Below the pieces are notes generated by a model. It saw only the letters and a list, made by a program, of their open reading frames with translations, searched no databases and was not told where the DNA came from. The position numbers and the translations under genes are program-made. Shown piece by piece: positions 25,001 to 35,100 of a DNA stretch of 64,000 nucleotides; position 1 is the first letter of the stretch; every line of letters starts with the position of its first letter. Source of the DNA: Tyto alba (lineage: Eukaryota > Chordata > Aves > Strigiformes > Tytonidae); contig NW_024881328.1 in assembly GCF_018691265.1 (NCBI RefSeq), forward strand, positions 43,379,515-43,443,514. Reading direction: 5' to 3'.

Positions 25001-26087
25001 ATTGCTGATTAAACTAATCTGGGTGAAAGGTATGAAAACAGCTTTCATCCTACAAATCTATGTGTGAAGAGTAACTCTGAAAGTAAACCACTCTCTAGAA
25101 GTAACCAAGAGGTTTGCAGACACTGCCTGCCATTAATCTCTGGGTATTCCTCTTACAGATAAGAGTTGGGAACTGCTGTAAGAAGGTGGATGTAATTCTG
25201 GGACTGAAATGCACAGACCTGTCTAATCTCGTGGAGGGTCTGCCATAGGCCCCAGAATTATCATTCATTAAGACCTAGTGCCGGGAGCTGAGGGCATCAG
25301 AAGCAAAGCTCCCGTAATACCAGCTGCAAAGACAGACTTCGGCAGCAGAGTGGGAGTGGTCCTTCTTTGGACAAAGATGCACAGGGGCAACTCCAGCCCA
25401 AACTGCCCAAGACAAGCCCTGACCTTATCCTGTAGGCTTTCTTATGCTTCCAACTCTTGTCGTCTTCTTTCTCCTACAGAGCTTGCAGTGGCCCAGTGCA
25501 CGCAGCGCCCCGTTGACATTGTCTTCTTGCTTGATGGCTCTGAAAGGATCGGGGAGCAGAATTTCCACAGGGCCCACCACTTTGTGGAGGAGGTGGCCCG
25601 ACAGCTCACTCTGGCCAGGACCAACAGTGACAACATGAATGCCCGGATTGCGCTGCTGCAGTACGGCAGTGAGAGGGACCAGGATGTGGTCTTCCCATTG
25701 ACCTACAACCTGACGGAAATCTCCTACGCCCTGGCACAGATCAAATACCTGGACTCATCCTCCAACATTGGGTCAGCCATCATACACGCCATCAACAACA
25801 TCGTGCTCAGCCCCGGCGATGGGCAGCGACTCGCCCGGCGCAATGCCGAGCTCTCCTTCGTCTTCATCACCGATGGCATCACAGGAAGCAAGAACCTCGA
25901 GGAGGCCATCAACTCCATGAAGAAGCAAGACGTCATGCCCACGGTAGTGGCTCTCGGGAGTGATGTAGACATGGATGTCCTGATGAAGCTTGGCCTCGGG
26001 GACCGGGCAGCCATCTTCCGGGAGAAGGACTATGTCAGCCTCTCCCAGCCCAGCTTCTTCGACAGGTTCATTAGGTGGATATGTTAA
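3129..26087 (+). CDS. COL6A2: Collagen type VI alpha-2 chain gene, full coding region
   Basis: Encodes the alpha-2 chain of collagen VI, a secreted chain that pairs with alpha-1 and alpha-3 to build beaded microfibrils in the extracellular matrix. Exons: 3129-3263 (ATG 3158), 4199-4797, 5391-5411, 6113-6178, 6878-6931, 7040-7084, 7270-7296, 7563-7589, 7691-7735, 8927-8980, 9376-9438, 9667-9729, 10635-10724, 11597-11659, 12059-12121, 12261-12323, 12876-12938, 13390-13440, 13834-13869, 14218-14280, 14521-14583, 14853-14888, 15122-15167, 15734-15886, 16132-16584, 16913-16951, 25480-26087. All introns are GT-AG, and the joined frame is 3060 nt, or 1019 residues plus stop, the same length as the human chain. 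Domain order is signal peptide, VWA N1, 335-residue helix, VWA C1, VWA C2. The choice of alpha-2 over alpha-1 rests on the helix sequence, the C-terminus ending RWIC, and FTCD as downstream neighbour. Confidence 0.98.
4199..4797 (+). CDS. COL6A2: COL6A2 N-terminal VWA domain (N1) exon
   Basis: A 599-nt exon encoding almost the whole N1 von Willebrand A domain. The metal-ion site is visible as DTSES (DxSxS), a threonine in RGTFTDC, and an aspartate in VITDGH. An Asn-Met-Thr glycosylation site follows ALxN-type context (NMTEQ). The exon ends after the Met codon at 4797 before a GTACGG donor. Reading through would give a short open tail that matches nothing in the family, so the donor is preferred. 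The next exon (5391-5411) is only 21 nt and encodes KHEAYGE. Confidence 0.96.
6113..14888 (+). CDS. COL6A2: COL6A2 triple-helix exons
   Basis: Nineteen exons encode a 335-residue Gly-X-Y region, the expected collagen VI helix length. Eighteen of them (6878 onward) hold only helix; the first (6113-6178) starts with the cysteine-containing CYKMSCLEI segment. Most are multiples of 9 nt (27, 36, 45, 54, 63, 90). The 51-nt exon 13390-13440 carries the family's interruption around [10 protein letters not shown] single helical cysteine (GPPGCKG in 8927-8980) matches the residue used in antiparallel dimer assembly. Five RGD tripeptides are present: one each in 8927-8980, 9376-9438 and 11597-11659, and two in 12876-12938. 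Confidence 0.96.
6418..6614 (-). pseudogene. Inverted dead copy of COL6A2 signal-peptide exon and flanks
   Basis: The reverse complement of this intronic stretch aligns end to end with 3095-3288: intron end, acceptor, 5'UTR, signal-peptide exon, donor and the start of the next intron. About one base in eight differs. On the minus strand the acceptor-like CCACAGG and donor-like CAGGTATTAACC are kept. However, the copied ATG (6551-6549) is followed by TTA and then the stop TGA, so it cannot encode the signal peptide. It lies in the intron after exon 6113-6178, opposite to transcription. It is a local segmental inverted duplication and shows no poly(A) or retrocopy features. Confidence 0.85.
13019..13047. 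repeat. A-rich homopolymer in a COL6A2 intron
   Basis: A run of 29 A, preceded by a T-rich stretch (12988-13015), within the intron after 12876-12938. No retrotransposon body is recognisable next to it. Confidence 0.9.
15122..16951 (+). CDS. COL6A2: COL6A2 C1 VWA domain exons
   Basis: Exons 15122-15167 (cysteine-rich junction ending in CGCC), 15734-15886, 16132-16584 and 16913-16951 encode the junction and the first C-terminal VWA domain. The metal-ion site is complete: DSSES, threonine in GGTWTPS, aspartate in VITDGR. An N-glycosylation site is seen at NFT. Exon 16913-16951 ends one base into a codon, and both alternative last exons (19940 and 25480) restore the frame. Confidence 0.96.
16952..19939 (+). 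other. COL6A2 intron before the alternative last exon
   Basis: No exon or known repeat recognised. The region 17500-17700 is AT-richer than its surroundings and may be an old insertion, but no termini could be defined. Confidence 0.3.
19940..20235 (+). CDS. COL6A2: COL6A2 alternative last exon, 2C2a-like short isoform
   Basis: Acceptor TTGCAG ends at 19939. The frame set by the exon at 16913-16951 gives DDRNSGN and continues to VLGLC and a TGA at 20233-20235. The encoded about 98 residues ([35 protein letters not shown]) closely follow the alternative C-terminus of the human 2C2a isoform, which replaces the C2 VWA domain. Total isoform length would be 915 residues. A consensus AATAAA at 21487-21492 could end this transcript with a 3'UTR of about 1.27 kb. 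Use of either last exon is a choice between splicing and intronic polyadenylation. Confidence 0.93.
20236..25479 (+). other. 2C2a 3'UTR candidate, then intron to the C2 exon
   Basis: The first about 1.28 kb would be 3'UTR of the short isoform if AATAAA at 21487-21492 is used. From there to 25479 I see intronic sequence with no conserved coding segment. Short open frames such as 23343-23681 and 24494-24742 have no family resemblance. Confidence 0.4.
21487..21492 (+). promoter_or_regulatory. Poly(A) signal candidate for the short COL6A2 isoform
   Basis: AATAAA about 1.25 kb after the stop of the alternative last exon, on the sense strand. It is the best candidate I saw by eye in this 3' flank. 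Confidence 0.5.
25480..26087 (+). CDS. COL6A2: COL6A2 last exon, C2 VWA domain
   Basis: A 608-nt terminal exon after the CCTACAG acceptor. It encodes [16 protein letters not shown] onward and ends FIRWIC with TAA at 26085-26087. The metal-ion motif is degenerate (DGSER instead of DxSxS), as it also is in mammals, so C2 is probably structural. Other conserved segments are VFITDGITG and [11 protein letters not shown]. An NLT glycosylation site is present. The upstream open extension in frame (from 25278) lies in the intron. Confidence 0.97.
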
Positions 26088-27015
26088 ATGGAGTGCACAT
26101 GTCCTCCTCTCACCAGTATACACACCCTTGATACTACCTGTTTTATTTTCTTCCCTCTGTATGGTTGCTAGCAACTCTGAGCTGGCCCAGAACAGCTGCC
26201 CTCTGGGTCCTCCTTTCTAGCCAAAAACCAGAGCTCTTTTTTGATTTTTATGATGAAAAGTCATGTATCTTACATTTATGGTGCTAATTAAAACTAAGAT
26301 TGAAGCAGGATACAGAGCCATAAGACGTACTTCTGTAAAGCTTTACACACACCAAGCCATGACTTGCGTATGTACTGTAATCTTAGGAGGGCTTATCAGA
26401 GAAGAGAGAAACCTTTGTAGCAGGACAAATGATCATCTCTAGTTTTCAAAAACTCTCAATAACCCTCGATGTCCTGTGAGGAGCTTTACGGTTGTGACAT
26501 ACCCCGTTCTTTAGCAAACCCTTTTCCAGATTATCTCATCTTTTTTGTCCTCCCGGTACTTCTGCCCTGAGAGGACCCAGTGAGTTTATGACACATCCCA
26601 TGCTGCTTGAAATGGTCAACAACTTGCTTTCCTTTTGCATGGCCCTTGGTGTCTTGCTCCTCTTTCCCAGGAGCAATGGGATGGTGAGAGGTTTTGCTGC
26701 CTTCTACAGTTGTCTGTAGATGCTCCTTTTGGGAGTCTTAGCTATCCTAGATTTCACAGATGATGTTTAAGACCTCTATCTTCCAGTGGGCTTCCTCCTG
26801 CCATTCCAGCCTTCATCAGGACCTGTTCATTTATTACGGCACCCAAAATTCTGGCTAAGAGGAGCAGCTCGCCTCCCAGCATCTCAGAATAGTGGGCAGC
26901 CACCAGAGCTGCCTCCCTGTCATCCCAATGTGCTCCAAGTAACCATGGTGCCTTCTTCCCACCGGTATCTGCTGAGCAATGCCCAGATTTGAACTTGAAT
27001 TGTGCTATTTGCAAA

Positions 27016-27021
27016 AATAAA
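27016..27021 (+). promoter_or_regulatory. Poly(A) signal candidate for full-length COL6A2
   Basis: AATAAA 930 bases after the TAA of the C2 exon. A second AATAAA lies at 27353-27358, so the 3'UTR is either about 0.95 or 1.3 kb. Confidence 0.5.
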
Positions 27022-27358
27022 TGAACTCTTTTCACCCTACCCTGCACAAGCCTCTTTATTCTGTGGTTTGCCTCTTTTTAAAATTTATTTTAAATGAGCA
27101 GCTGATTCTTCCGGTGCTATGCTAGTAAGGCCAGATAAGTTTGTCTTCTGCCTCTCCTCGCAAATTCTGGAGCGCAAAGCCAAGGGTCCCTGCAGCACAG
27201 GGGTCACTTCTGAGGACCTGAAGGACCACAGGAGGCTGATGGGGTCCCCCCAGCCCTTCCCGTTGTCTCCAGCAGTGCCCTTTCAGACCCGTTCCTCTGC
27301 CCCCCAACCCCACACACCCGCAGGGCCCATCCAGACCATGACCTCTCAGCACAATAAA

Positions 27359-28666
27359 GATGACATCTTCATGTTCCTCACTTGTTCATGGGTGAGGAGA
27401 GCTCAGGTGCCCCTCTTTGAGGGGGATGTGCCTTCCCCACTGTGAAGGTGGCATTGCACCCGAGTCGGGCTTTATCTAGGCTTTCTTCAGCCCCTCTTGC
27501 ATCCAACGCTTGTGTGTCTCAAGCCAGGACAGCGGGGCAGGGGAACCGTCCAAGGATGGGGACATTTCTGTAAGGTGGTGGAGGTGGGATGGGGAGGAGA
27601 GGCCGGGCAGGGATTGGGTTGCCCGTAGGGGACCCCGGGCATGGGGTGCAGGGAAGGGCACGGTGATGGGGAGCTACAGCCACGCGTGCTGCAGTGTGAC
27701 TGCCATGCTTTCCCTCCTTCAGAAAGGAGAGCTGTAGTGGAGCTTTGAAGGTCACAAGACAAAACACGACTGCGTCCAGAGAGGAGCTGCAGAAGTGAAA
27801 ATCCCACCGCCCCAGCACACGTACGTGCACAACCAGCAGTGCAACAAGGACGACCAAGGCTGTGCTGGCAGCAAAGCTGGGTGAGATGGGCGGGCTGCAC
27901 CACCTCTTTTGGAGATCCCCTCTGCCACGGTGAGCTGCTCGTGTTTGCACCACTGTGTCCAGCAGCCAGTCACACTGGCTGGCAGCAAAGCTTTCTTGAT
28001 AATGGGGCTGGGAAGGCTCCTCTTGAGCCATGACAATGAGCAAAACAAAAAGAAAACAGCAGCAAAAGCATCCCTGTGTTAAAATTGTTGCGATGAAGGC
28101 ACTGCCAGGCTTTCCACCTTTCCTAGCAAGCACGCCACAGTGCCATGGCTGTGGCTCAGAGGCCTCAGAAAGAGACATCACTACTTTTTCCTATTAATTA
28201 TTACCCTGGATTGGAATATGACTACCCATACAGCTCAGCGAGGGGGAAAGTTACAGCATTCCTCGGCCAGCCCCTCTGCTACAGCTGGGAAAGTTCACGC
28301 AAAATGTAAGGACTTCCACGGGCAGTGGGATCCACGTTAGCAGCCAGCATCATGGCACAGGAAAAAACACGCGGACACCAGCAGACTGCAAACCAGCACG
28401 TGATACTCCCCGCACTGCTACCTGCAGCCTCGGGGATGACTTTCAGTGGGCTCTCCCAAAGGACAGAGGAGGGAGCTGCTGCCCATCATCTCACAGTGAT
28501 TCCAGGTCAAAGAATTTACAAGCTAAAAAGGAGAAAATCACTCAGCAGGCCAAGCACTGCTCTAAGAGAAAGGGGAAAGGAGTGGAACAACGTGCAGGTG
28601 GTTCCCGTGGGGTGTTCGTCTTCGTGTTTTGCCGCTTCATGACCGTGCAGGTGGGAGATATCCTCT
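27359..28666. other. COL6A2 / PRR13-like convergent intergenic region
   Basis: The two genes point at each other. This stretch should contain the PRR13-like 3'UTR on the minus strand and possibly the distal COL6A2 3' end. No minus-strand AATAAA is obvious between 27359 and 28666. Confidence 0.4.
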
Positions 28667-30508
28667 TCAGTCAGAGTCGGAACTGCTGCTTGAGCTGCTG
28701 GAGTGCTGGACGAGATAAAAACGACTTCAGGATAGCACAGAACCAACCCTCTCGTTGTTAGCGATCCTGCGGCGGGCGCCCGGTGCCAGTGCCCAGCCGG
28801 GTCCGGGTCGAGGTGCAGCAGCGGGGGCTGCAGAGCCACCTCTCCCCAAATGCCTTTGCACGCCAGCAAAAGGTGTGCCCGCAGGTTTGAACGCTGGTCA
28901 GATTGCAAGCCAGTAATTAGTTAATGTCAAGGCCCCCGGGGGGGACGGTGTAGAGGGAGTCAGCACAGCACCACGGCCTCAGTCAGCAAACCCCAGCTGG
29001 GATACCTTGACTTGAAGATAAAACTAATAACAATGTTTATTGCAGTGCTGTTGCAAACTGCTTTTTAGAGTTTGGAGCCATTGCTTTTCTGCTTAGAGAA
29101 TATAATTGTGAGCGTATCATGGGAGGGCTGGGGGTTTTATTATTATTTTACAAGGCTGTTCGGGCCAATTAAGCAAAATCCTGGAGGGTCCTGCTTTCTG
29201 CCAGTGAGGGCAAATGTCAAGGCAGATCACCTGCCAAGCCCTTCAACAGCAAGAGGAGCCAATGGTTTGCTTTGTTTGGGAAATGCTCCTACCTCCAGTG
29301 GTGGAACCGGGGTCTTGTTTAGCAGTCCCCCACTCAAACCTACTCTAGATGATGCCTGTCCCTGGAAGGGCATTTCCTGCAGCATGTCCTTTTGCATTTC
29401 CTCCATTGCTTTTCCTTGTTTGGTTTTTTTTTGTTTGTTTGTTTGTTTGTTTTTGTTGTTTTTAAGAGGGAACTGAACTGCTCCTCTGCTGCAGGAAACT
29501 GAGCAATTGGCCCTTTCAGAAACACGACCCACTCTTGAGTGGGCAGGACAAAGTCCTGGGATTTAATACACCATTGTGATGCACCCTGAGCTGTGTCCCT
29601 ATTCTGAATAGCTTCAAGGAATTTCACGGATCACCTTTCAAAAGACTCACTTGAAATGACTCATGATTGCCTGTTTATTAACCAAACGGGAGTCTCCATG
29701 TCTGAAAAAAATCCACTGAGGTCTCCAGCCACCGCAGGGTGGAAGAGGGAGCCCCAGCTGCCTAAGCTGGATGCTGTGGGATGCGTGAGGGGGTGAGAAG
29801 GACCACAGTAGAGATTTTGGAAGGCTCCGCTGCCACCTCGCTCTTACCTTGCCTCCATGGTGCTTGGAGTGCTTCTTCTTGTGCTTCTTATGGTGCTTCT
29901 GATGGCAGTGAGGGGGGCACGGTGGGCACCCCGTCATTCCCGGTGGTCCCGGATGGGGGTGCCCATGGGGATGATGCCCTGGATGGGGGTGCCCATGGGG
30001 ATGATGCCCTGGATGGGGGTGCCCATGGGGTTGCTGCCCTGGCGGGTAGGGGCCAGGAGGAGAGGGGCCACAGGGATAGCCACCTTGGGGGCCCTGGGGA
30101 CAGGTCCCAGGGGTGCCAGGAATCACTGGAGGGTAGCCAGGGTAGGGACCTGCTGGAGTGCCGGGGCCAGGGTATCCCGGAGGGGCAGGAGGACAAATTT
30201 GCACTTGCGGTGGTGGCACTCCTCCGGGTGTGCCTAAGGAAGGAGAAAGGGGCTGTTAGTGAGCAGAGCCAGGCTCTCCCCAGAGAGGCAATACAGGGAG
30301 CTGTTGCACCCACGCACCCAAAGGACCCCTCCCGGTCTACCCCCTCCTCACAGACGATGCCCCACTCCCCTTCGGTATGCAGAAAATCCCCCTGGGTGCC
30401 CGCAGTGATCGCTCTCCGAGCCCCGATGGCTGTGCTGTACCTGCAGCCCTCCCCAACCCCGTGGCCCCTCACCTGGGTTGGGGTTCCACATCCTCCACAG
30501 CCCTCGAG
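28667..30508 (-). CDS. PRR13-like: PRR13-like proline-rich protein gene
   Basis: Three exons on the minus strand. ATG is at 30491 in exon 30473-30508 (MWNPNP then a split Gly), followed by 29848-30233 (386 nt) and the terminal coding exon 28667-28705, ending HSSSSSSSSDSD and TGA. GT-AG borders join to 147 residues, against 148 for human PRR13. The diagnostic features agree: an MWNPN start, a Pro/Gly-rich body (PPGYPGPG, CPQGPQGGYPCG), a Lys/His basic stretch (KKHKKKHSKHH) and a Ser-Asp tail. PRR13 is described as a small nuclear repressor-type protein (TXR1). The unusual part here is a His/Pro-rich tandem repeat. I cannot tell whether this is the PRR13 orthologue or a paralogue at a new locus. 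Confidence 0.88.
29425..29463. repeat. TTTG simple repeat in a PRR13-like intron
   Basis: T-rich run followed by five to six TTTG units, within the intron between exons 29848-30233 and 28667-28705. Confidence 0.8.
29951..30040 (-). repeat. Coding 30-bp tandem repeat (His/Pro decapeptide) in the PRR13-like gene
   Basis: Three copies of a 30-bp unit (29951, 29981, 30011). The first two are identical and the third has two changes. The period is exactly ten codons, encoding GHHPHGHPHP-type repeats on the minus strand, so copy number can vary without breaking the frame. The His density suggests metal binding, which is inference. Confidence 0.9.
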
Positions 30509-32125
30509 CTGCAAGGGAAGGACAGGCATCGTCAGCGCTCCCTCGCAGCACCTCCTGGCACGGGGATGTCATCACCCTGCCAGCAGCTGGGACCCAGCTC
30601 CTCTGCCCCGGGCGCAGAGACTGCGCTCGCTTCCCCAGGAGTGCCATCCCCCTCCAGACCCCAACAGCAGCCCCATACCTTTGGGTGACAGTGCTGACCC
30701 CAAAAGCCACTCTTCCCACCCCTGTGCACCCCCAAAAGCCCGGGTGTGTGGTTTCCATTGTTAACGGAAACAATAAACCAACTCCAGCCAGGCCTGGGGG
30801 CTCAGCCCACGCCCCCACGGGCCACGGGGGGCTGGGGACACCATGTCTCGGTGCAGCGCCAGCCATGGGGACGCTGCGCCCTGCCCCACGGGGTGCCCCT
30901 GTTCCCACTGCCCTGCCCTGTGCCCCGCCAGGCACTGCTGCCTCAGGGAGCTGCTTTCGCTCACCGAACCTGCAGAAGAGCTCCCAGCAGAGGCGATGCT
31001 GGCAGCACCCTCTGAAAGCACCGCCGGCCGTCCTCAGCACAGCTCTCCTGGGGTGGCAGGCACCCGCTAAATACCGGGGCCCTGCCCGGGCGAGGAGGGG
31101 CGCGGCGGGTAGGGTGACACCGCCGAGCACTGAAACCAGCCACACCACTCCCTGCACCACGGCTGTCACCATGGGCACACGGGGAACGTCAGCACGCCAC
31201 TCCCAGCCGGCACAAAGGTCCCAGAAGGCTGATAAAAACTGGGGAGGGAGGGTGGTGGTTTCACCTCCCAGCGTCAGGTGATGGGGTGAGTCAGGCGTCC
31301 CCACCACGAGCCCTGGCTCGGTGCTCCCGGTGTGGGCACAGTCCCTGGGAGTGGGGCTGGCACCGGGGGGGGGGGGTCACCCTCCCGCAGGCACCGCTGT
31401 AGGACAGAGGGGCTCAGGGTCTGGTTAATGACACCCTGTGACACCACTCGGGGGGGCTGCCCTGGTGTGTGGGTGGAGGAGCTGAGATCTGCCATCAGAC
31501 CCAGTCAACAGAGACCCTTCCTCTCTGGGGGGGGGGCGGTGGTCTATGAGGAAGGGACAGAGCCCCTCCCATCCCACCCCCATCTCCCCACTAACACCCC
31601 TGCTGCTGCCCTGCGTTTGGCAGCGCTCCTTTCCCGGGCCAGTGAACAGTGCAAAGGGCTAGTTTCGTCACGCACCGTCAAAATGACACCTCGTAGAAAG
31701 AGAGTGAGCCAGATCTTGCACCCACCCTGTGGGGGTGTCCCAGGGGAGGAGGGGGGGATGGTTTCTGGGCACAGAAACACACAGGAATGTGTGGGGTCAG
31801 GAGGTGCCCACACATAGGGATCTCCTCCCAGGCAGTGCCAGGGGGTCACTGCCATCCCCTCCATTGGGATCCCTGTGTCCCCAGGCACTGCCAGCCCAGC
31901 CGGCTCCTTCTGCCCCAGGGACAGGGGGGTGGAGACTGGAGTCCAAGCCCCAGACAGCAAAAAATCACCCTTGGCCAGGGAAAGGCCAGTAGGGGACATA
32001 ACACTGGGACTGCCTGAGGAGAGCAGCTCTCCCGAGGTGGATACCGAAGGAGCCCAGGCAGGGATGAGTGTGTTTCCCAGCTGTATTTACTGCTGCAGAG
32101 CCCCCAGCCCGTCCCTGAGCCCGTC
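30509..32125. other. Region between PRR13-like and FTCD
   Basis: Contains the PRR13-like upstream region (an acceptor-like site next to 30508 implies a further non-coding exon upstream) and the FTCD 3'UTR. No other gene recognised. The strong open frames (30348-31307, 30478-31281) are products of base composition. Confidence 0.45.
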
Positions 32126-35100
32126 TCAGGCCGCCCGCTTCTCCAGCAGCGCCAGCACAAGCGCTGAGCTTTGCTTCGCCTCCTCCAGCAGCCCGGAGAC
32201 CTTCTGTGACACCTGCGCAGGGAGGGAGAAGGTGTATTGTTCAGCACCCGACAGGACAGAAGAGCAGTCCACCATCCACCCCATGCATCCCACTGGTGGG
32301 CAAAGGGAGGAGGTGCCTGGGCACGGAGGATCCCAGGGGCTTCATCTCCATCTCTGTCCCACCTCATCCCCACCACCAGGTCCGGGGCACACGCACTCCC
32401 CGTGCTTACCGCAAGCTTGAACTTCTCATCCGTTACGTCTTTGAGGTTGATCATGACGTTGAAGTAAGCCCCGAACACGGCTGCTTCCAGCATTTTGGCT
32501 CCCACCTAGCAAAAGAGGCTTGCGAGAAGCTCTCCTGCTGAAGCAGAGGACCACCGTATGGTCCTGCAGCAGGGCAGACCCTTAGGCTGCAGGACTCCCA
32601 CCCTCCGCCACCCAGTCGCACACAACGCTTTCCAACCCGGTATTTTCAGGATGTAGCTCCGGCAGTGGGAACCGCTCATGGCCTTGCTACACAGGTGAGA
32701 AAACTCAGGCAAGGACTGGTGAACATCAACTCCCCTGCAAGGGTTGCAAAGCTGCCAACAAGCTAGTGGGCAGAAACCACTGGCCAGTTTGGGAAGTGCA
32801 GCTGGAGAGATGCATCCTGGAGGTCAGGACACGATGGGACACCTTGCAGGGAAAAGCGGTGAGCCCGGCAGGCTCCCAAGTCCCAGACAGGGCAGCCTGT
32901 GAGCTCGGGGCCGTACCTGGATGTCAGACTTGCAGGCCAGGTTGCAGTGGCGTGCCAGCTCCTTCAGAGCAGGCCAGAGCCCACTCACCTTCTCTGCCAG
33001 GGCACAGGGCACCCTCACGGCTGTCTTCAGCCCCTGTTGCATGGCAGCCGTGCGTCTGGGAGGGGGGGGGGACAGCCCTGGGGTGAGTGCTGGGTGGCCA
33101 CGCTCCCCCAGCCCGCAAGTCCCCGCCAGCCCAGCTTACTTCTCCCGCTCTTCAGGGGTGCTTTTTGGCAGCTTCATCGCTTCCTGCAGGCAAAAAAAAA
33201 AAAAAAAAAAAAGTAGATTTGCTGCCATTCGCTTCAAGACCTTGCGTGCCTTGCTTCGAGGACCAGGGCAGACCCAATAGCTCCCACATTCTTGCAGCCC
33301 CCCTCTAGGTGATGATGTCCTTTCCCCTGGCCCTCACTTGGGCCAAGGTCACAGCCCTGCTCCTGAGGACACCGGGATGCAGCGATGTTGGCCCCCCTCC
33401 CAGCTGGAAAGCCCCCCCCCGCTTCCCCGCAGGACGTCTGCCAACAGTGGGACCTCACCACGTAACTGCTGAAGGCGCGGGAGTCAGCGTCCACCATCGC
33501 CACCAGCTCGTCCATGGCCTGGTGGAAGGGGGGGATCAGCTTCCTCATGATGGGGTCCAGCTCCTCGAACTGCCGCTTCCCGTAGCTCATCAGCCCCGCC
33601 ATGCAGCCCAGCGCCGCTCCCTGCAAGGGCACGGTGGTCAGTCCTCCGGCGGGGCACAGAGCCCACCGCTACCGCCCTGCCGACTGCCCTCAGGGGCTCA
33701 GCGCACCCAGAGGACCCCCCCCCCCCGAGGCAGGCAGGGACCCCATCCCGGGCGGGGGGCACGTACCAGGGCAGCCGCAGCTGCAGACACGGAGCCTCCT
33801 CCCAGCGCTGCTGACCTCCCACCGACCGCCCGCACGAAGGCGCCCAGCGGCTTGGCCACCAGCCCCCCATCCACCTCTCCTGCCTGCACCAGGTACCTGC
33901 GGCACAGCAGCCCCGTGGGTCAGAGCCCCCCAGGGGCAGGGACACCCACCACCACTACCACCCGGACCCTTCTCACCCGGCACTGTGCTCCCCCATCAGG
34001 TTTTCATTCACCCCTTTGCTCTGTGGGTGGCTGAGAAAGGGGCTAACCCACAAAAAAAAAAAAACCACAGTGAAAGGGTTGGGGAGGGGACAAGAAGCCC
34101 CGCGGGGACAGACGGACAGTTGGGAGCACGTGTCCTGGTGGTGCGGGGCGGGGGGATTGCTTTGCGTTACGCAGGTCGTGCTCCTGCAAATGACGTTTGG
34201 TGGGACAGAAACGCGCCTGCATCCACATCCCCAGGGGACAACAACAAGGACTGAAAGCGCACGTCCTGATTTCACCTTGGCGTGGGTGGATTTCCCTTCC
34301 TCTCCCCCCACAGAGATGTGTTTTACACGGTGTCTCTCCTTGGAGGGCAGCGCGTGAGCCGGAGGCAGTGAAGTTTGGGCTGGGGTGGTGGTTTTAACAC
34401 GCACACACACTTAAGTTGGGCCACAAAACCTGCTCCCGCTGCCTGCCCGAGTGACCTGGAGTCCCCCCCCCACTCCACACTGACACCCAGCAGCATTTGG
34501 GAGCAGGGCCCACACCGCGCCTGCGCAACACCCGGCGAAGATGCCCCCTGGGTGTGAAGAGGAGCTGGGTGCAGGCACCGCTCCCAAAACAAGCTGAGTG
34601 CAAGATGCAGGCAGCGGGATCCCCCCATCCAGGCAGGGACGGGCGCCCTGACGAGGAGCAGGATGGGGGGTCCCTACTCGATGATGCGCTCCCGGGGGTG
34701 AAATGGAGACAGGGAGTCCAGGCCCAGCCGGCTGACCACCTGCAAGGAGCAGCACCGCGGCGTCAGTCCCATCGCAATAATTCCCGTTGCATCCTCATTC
34801 CCTGCTGTTAATTAACCATGGGTTAATGCCCTAGGACAGAGTTGCTGGGGCCACCACCTGGGGAAAGGACGGCTGGTGTCACCAGCCCAGCCCAGGCTTG
34901 AGGGTGGCGTGCGGCCACCTACAAACGACTGGAAACTGCACCAATAAATAATTAGCTTGCTCTTATCTAGCAGGTTCCCCATAGGGTGGAAAAGTCCCTC
35001 CCTCCAGCAGCTGAAAAGCAGAGCCCGTCTCCTCGTTTCCAGCTTCTGCTGGTCCTAGGGCAGTTTCCACCACGCCACACACTGTCCTTGAGCTCCGGGG

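Noticed and set aside
3129..26087. COL6A1 instead of COL6A2
   Set aside because: The signal peptide, helix sequence, 2C2a-type alternative exon, C-terminus and FTCD neighbour all fit alpha-2.
30348..31307. 319-codon minus-strand frame covering the PRR13-like start
   Set aside because: Only the MWNPNP segment is real; the rest is composition-driven and lacks conservation. The donor at 30472 ends the exon.
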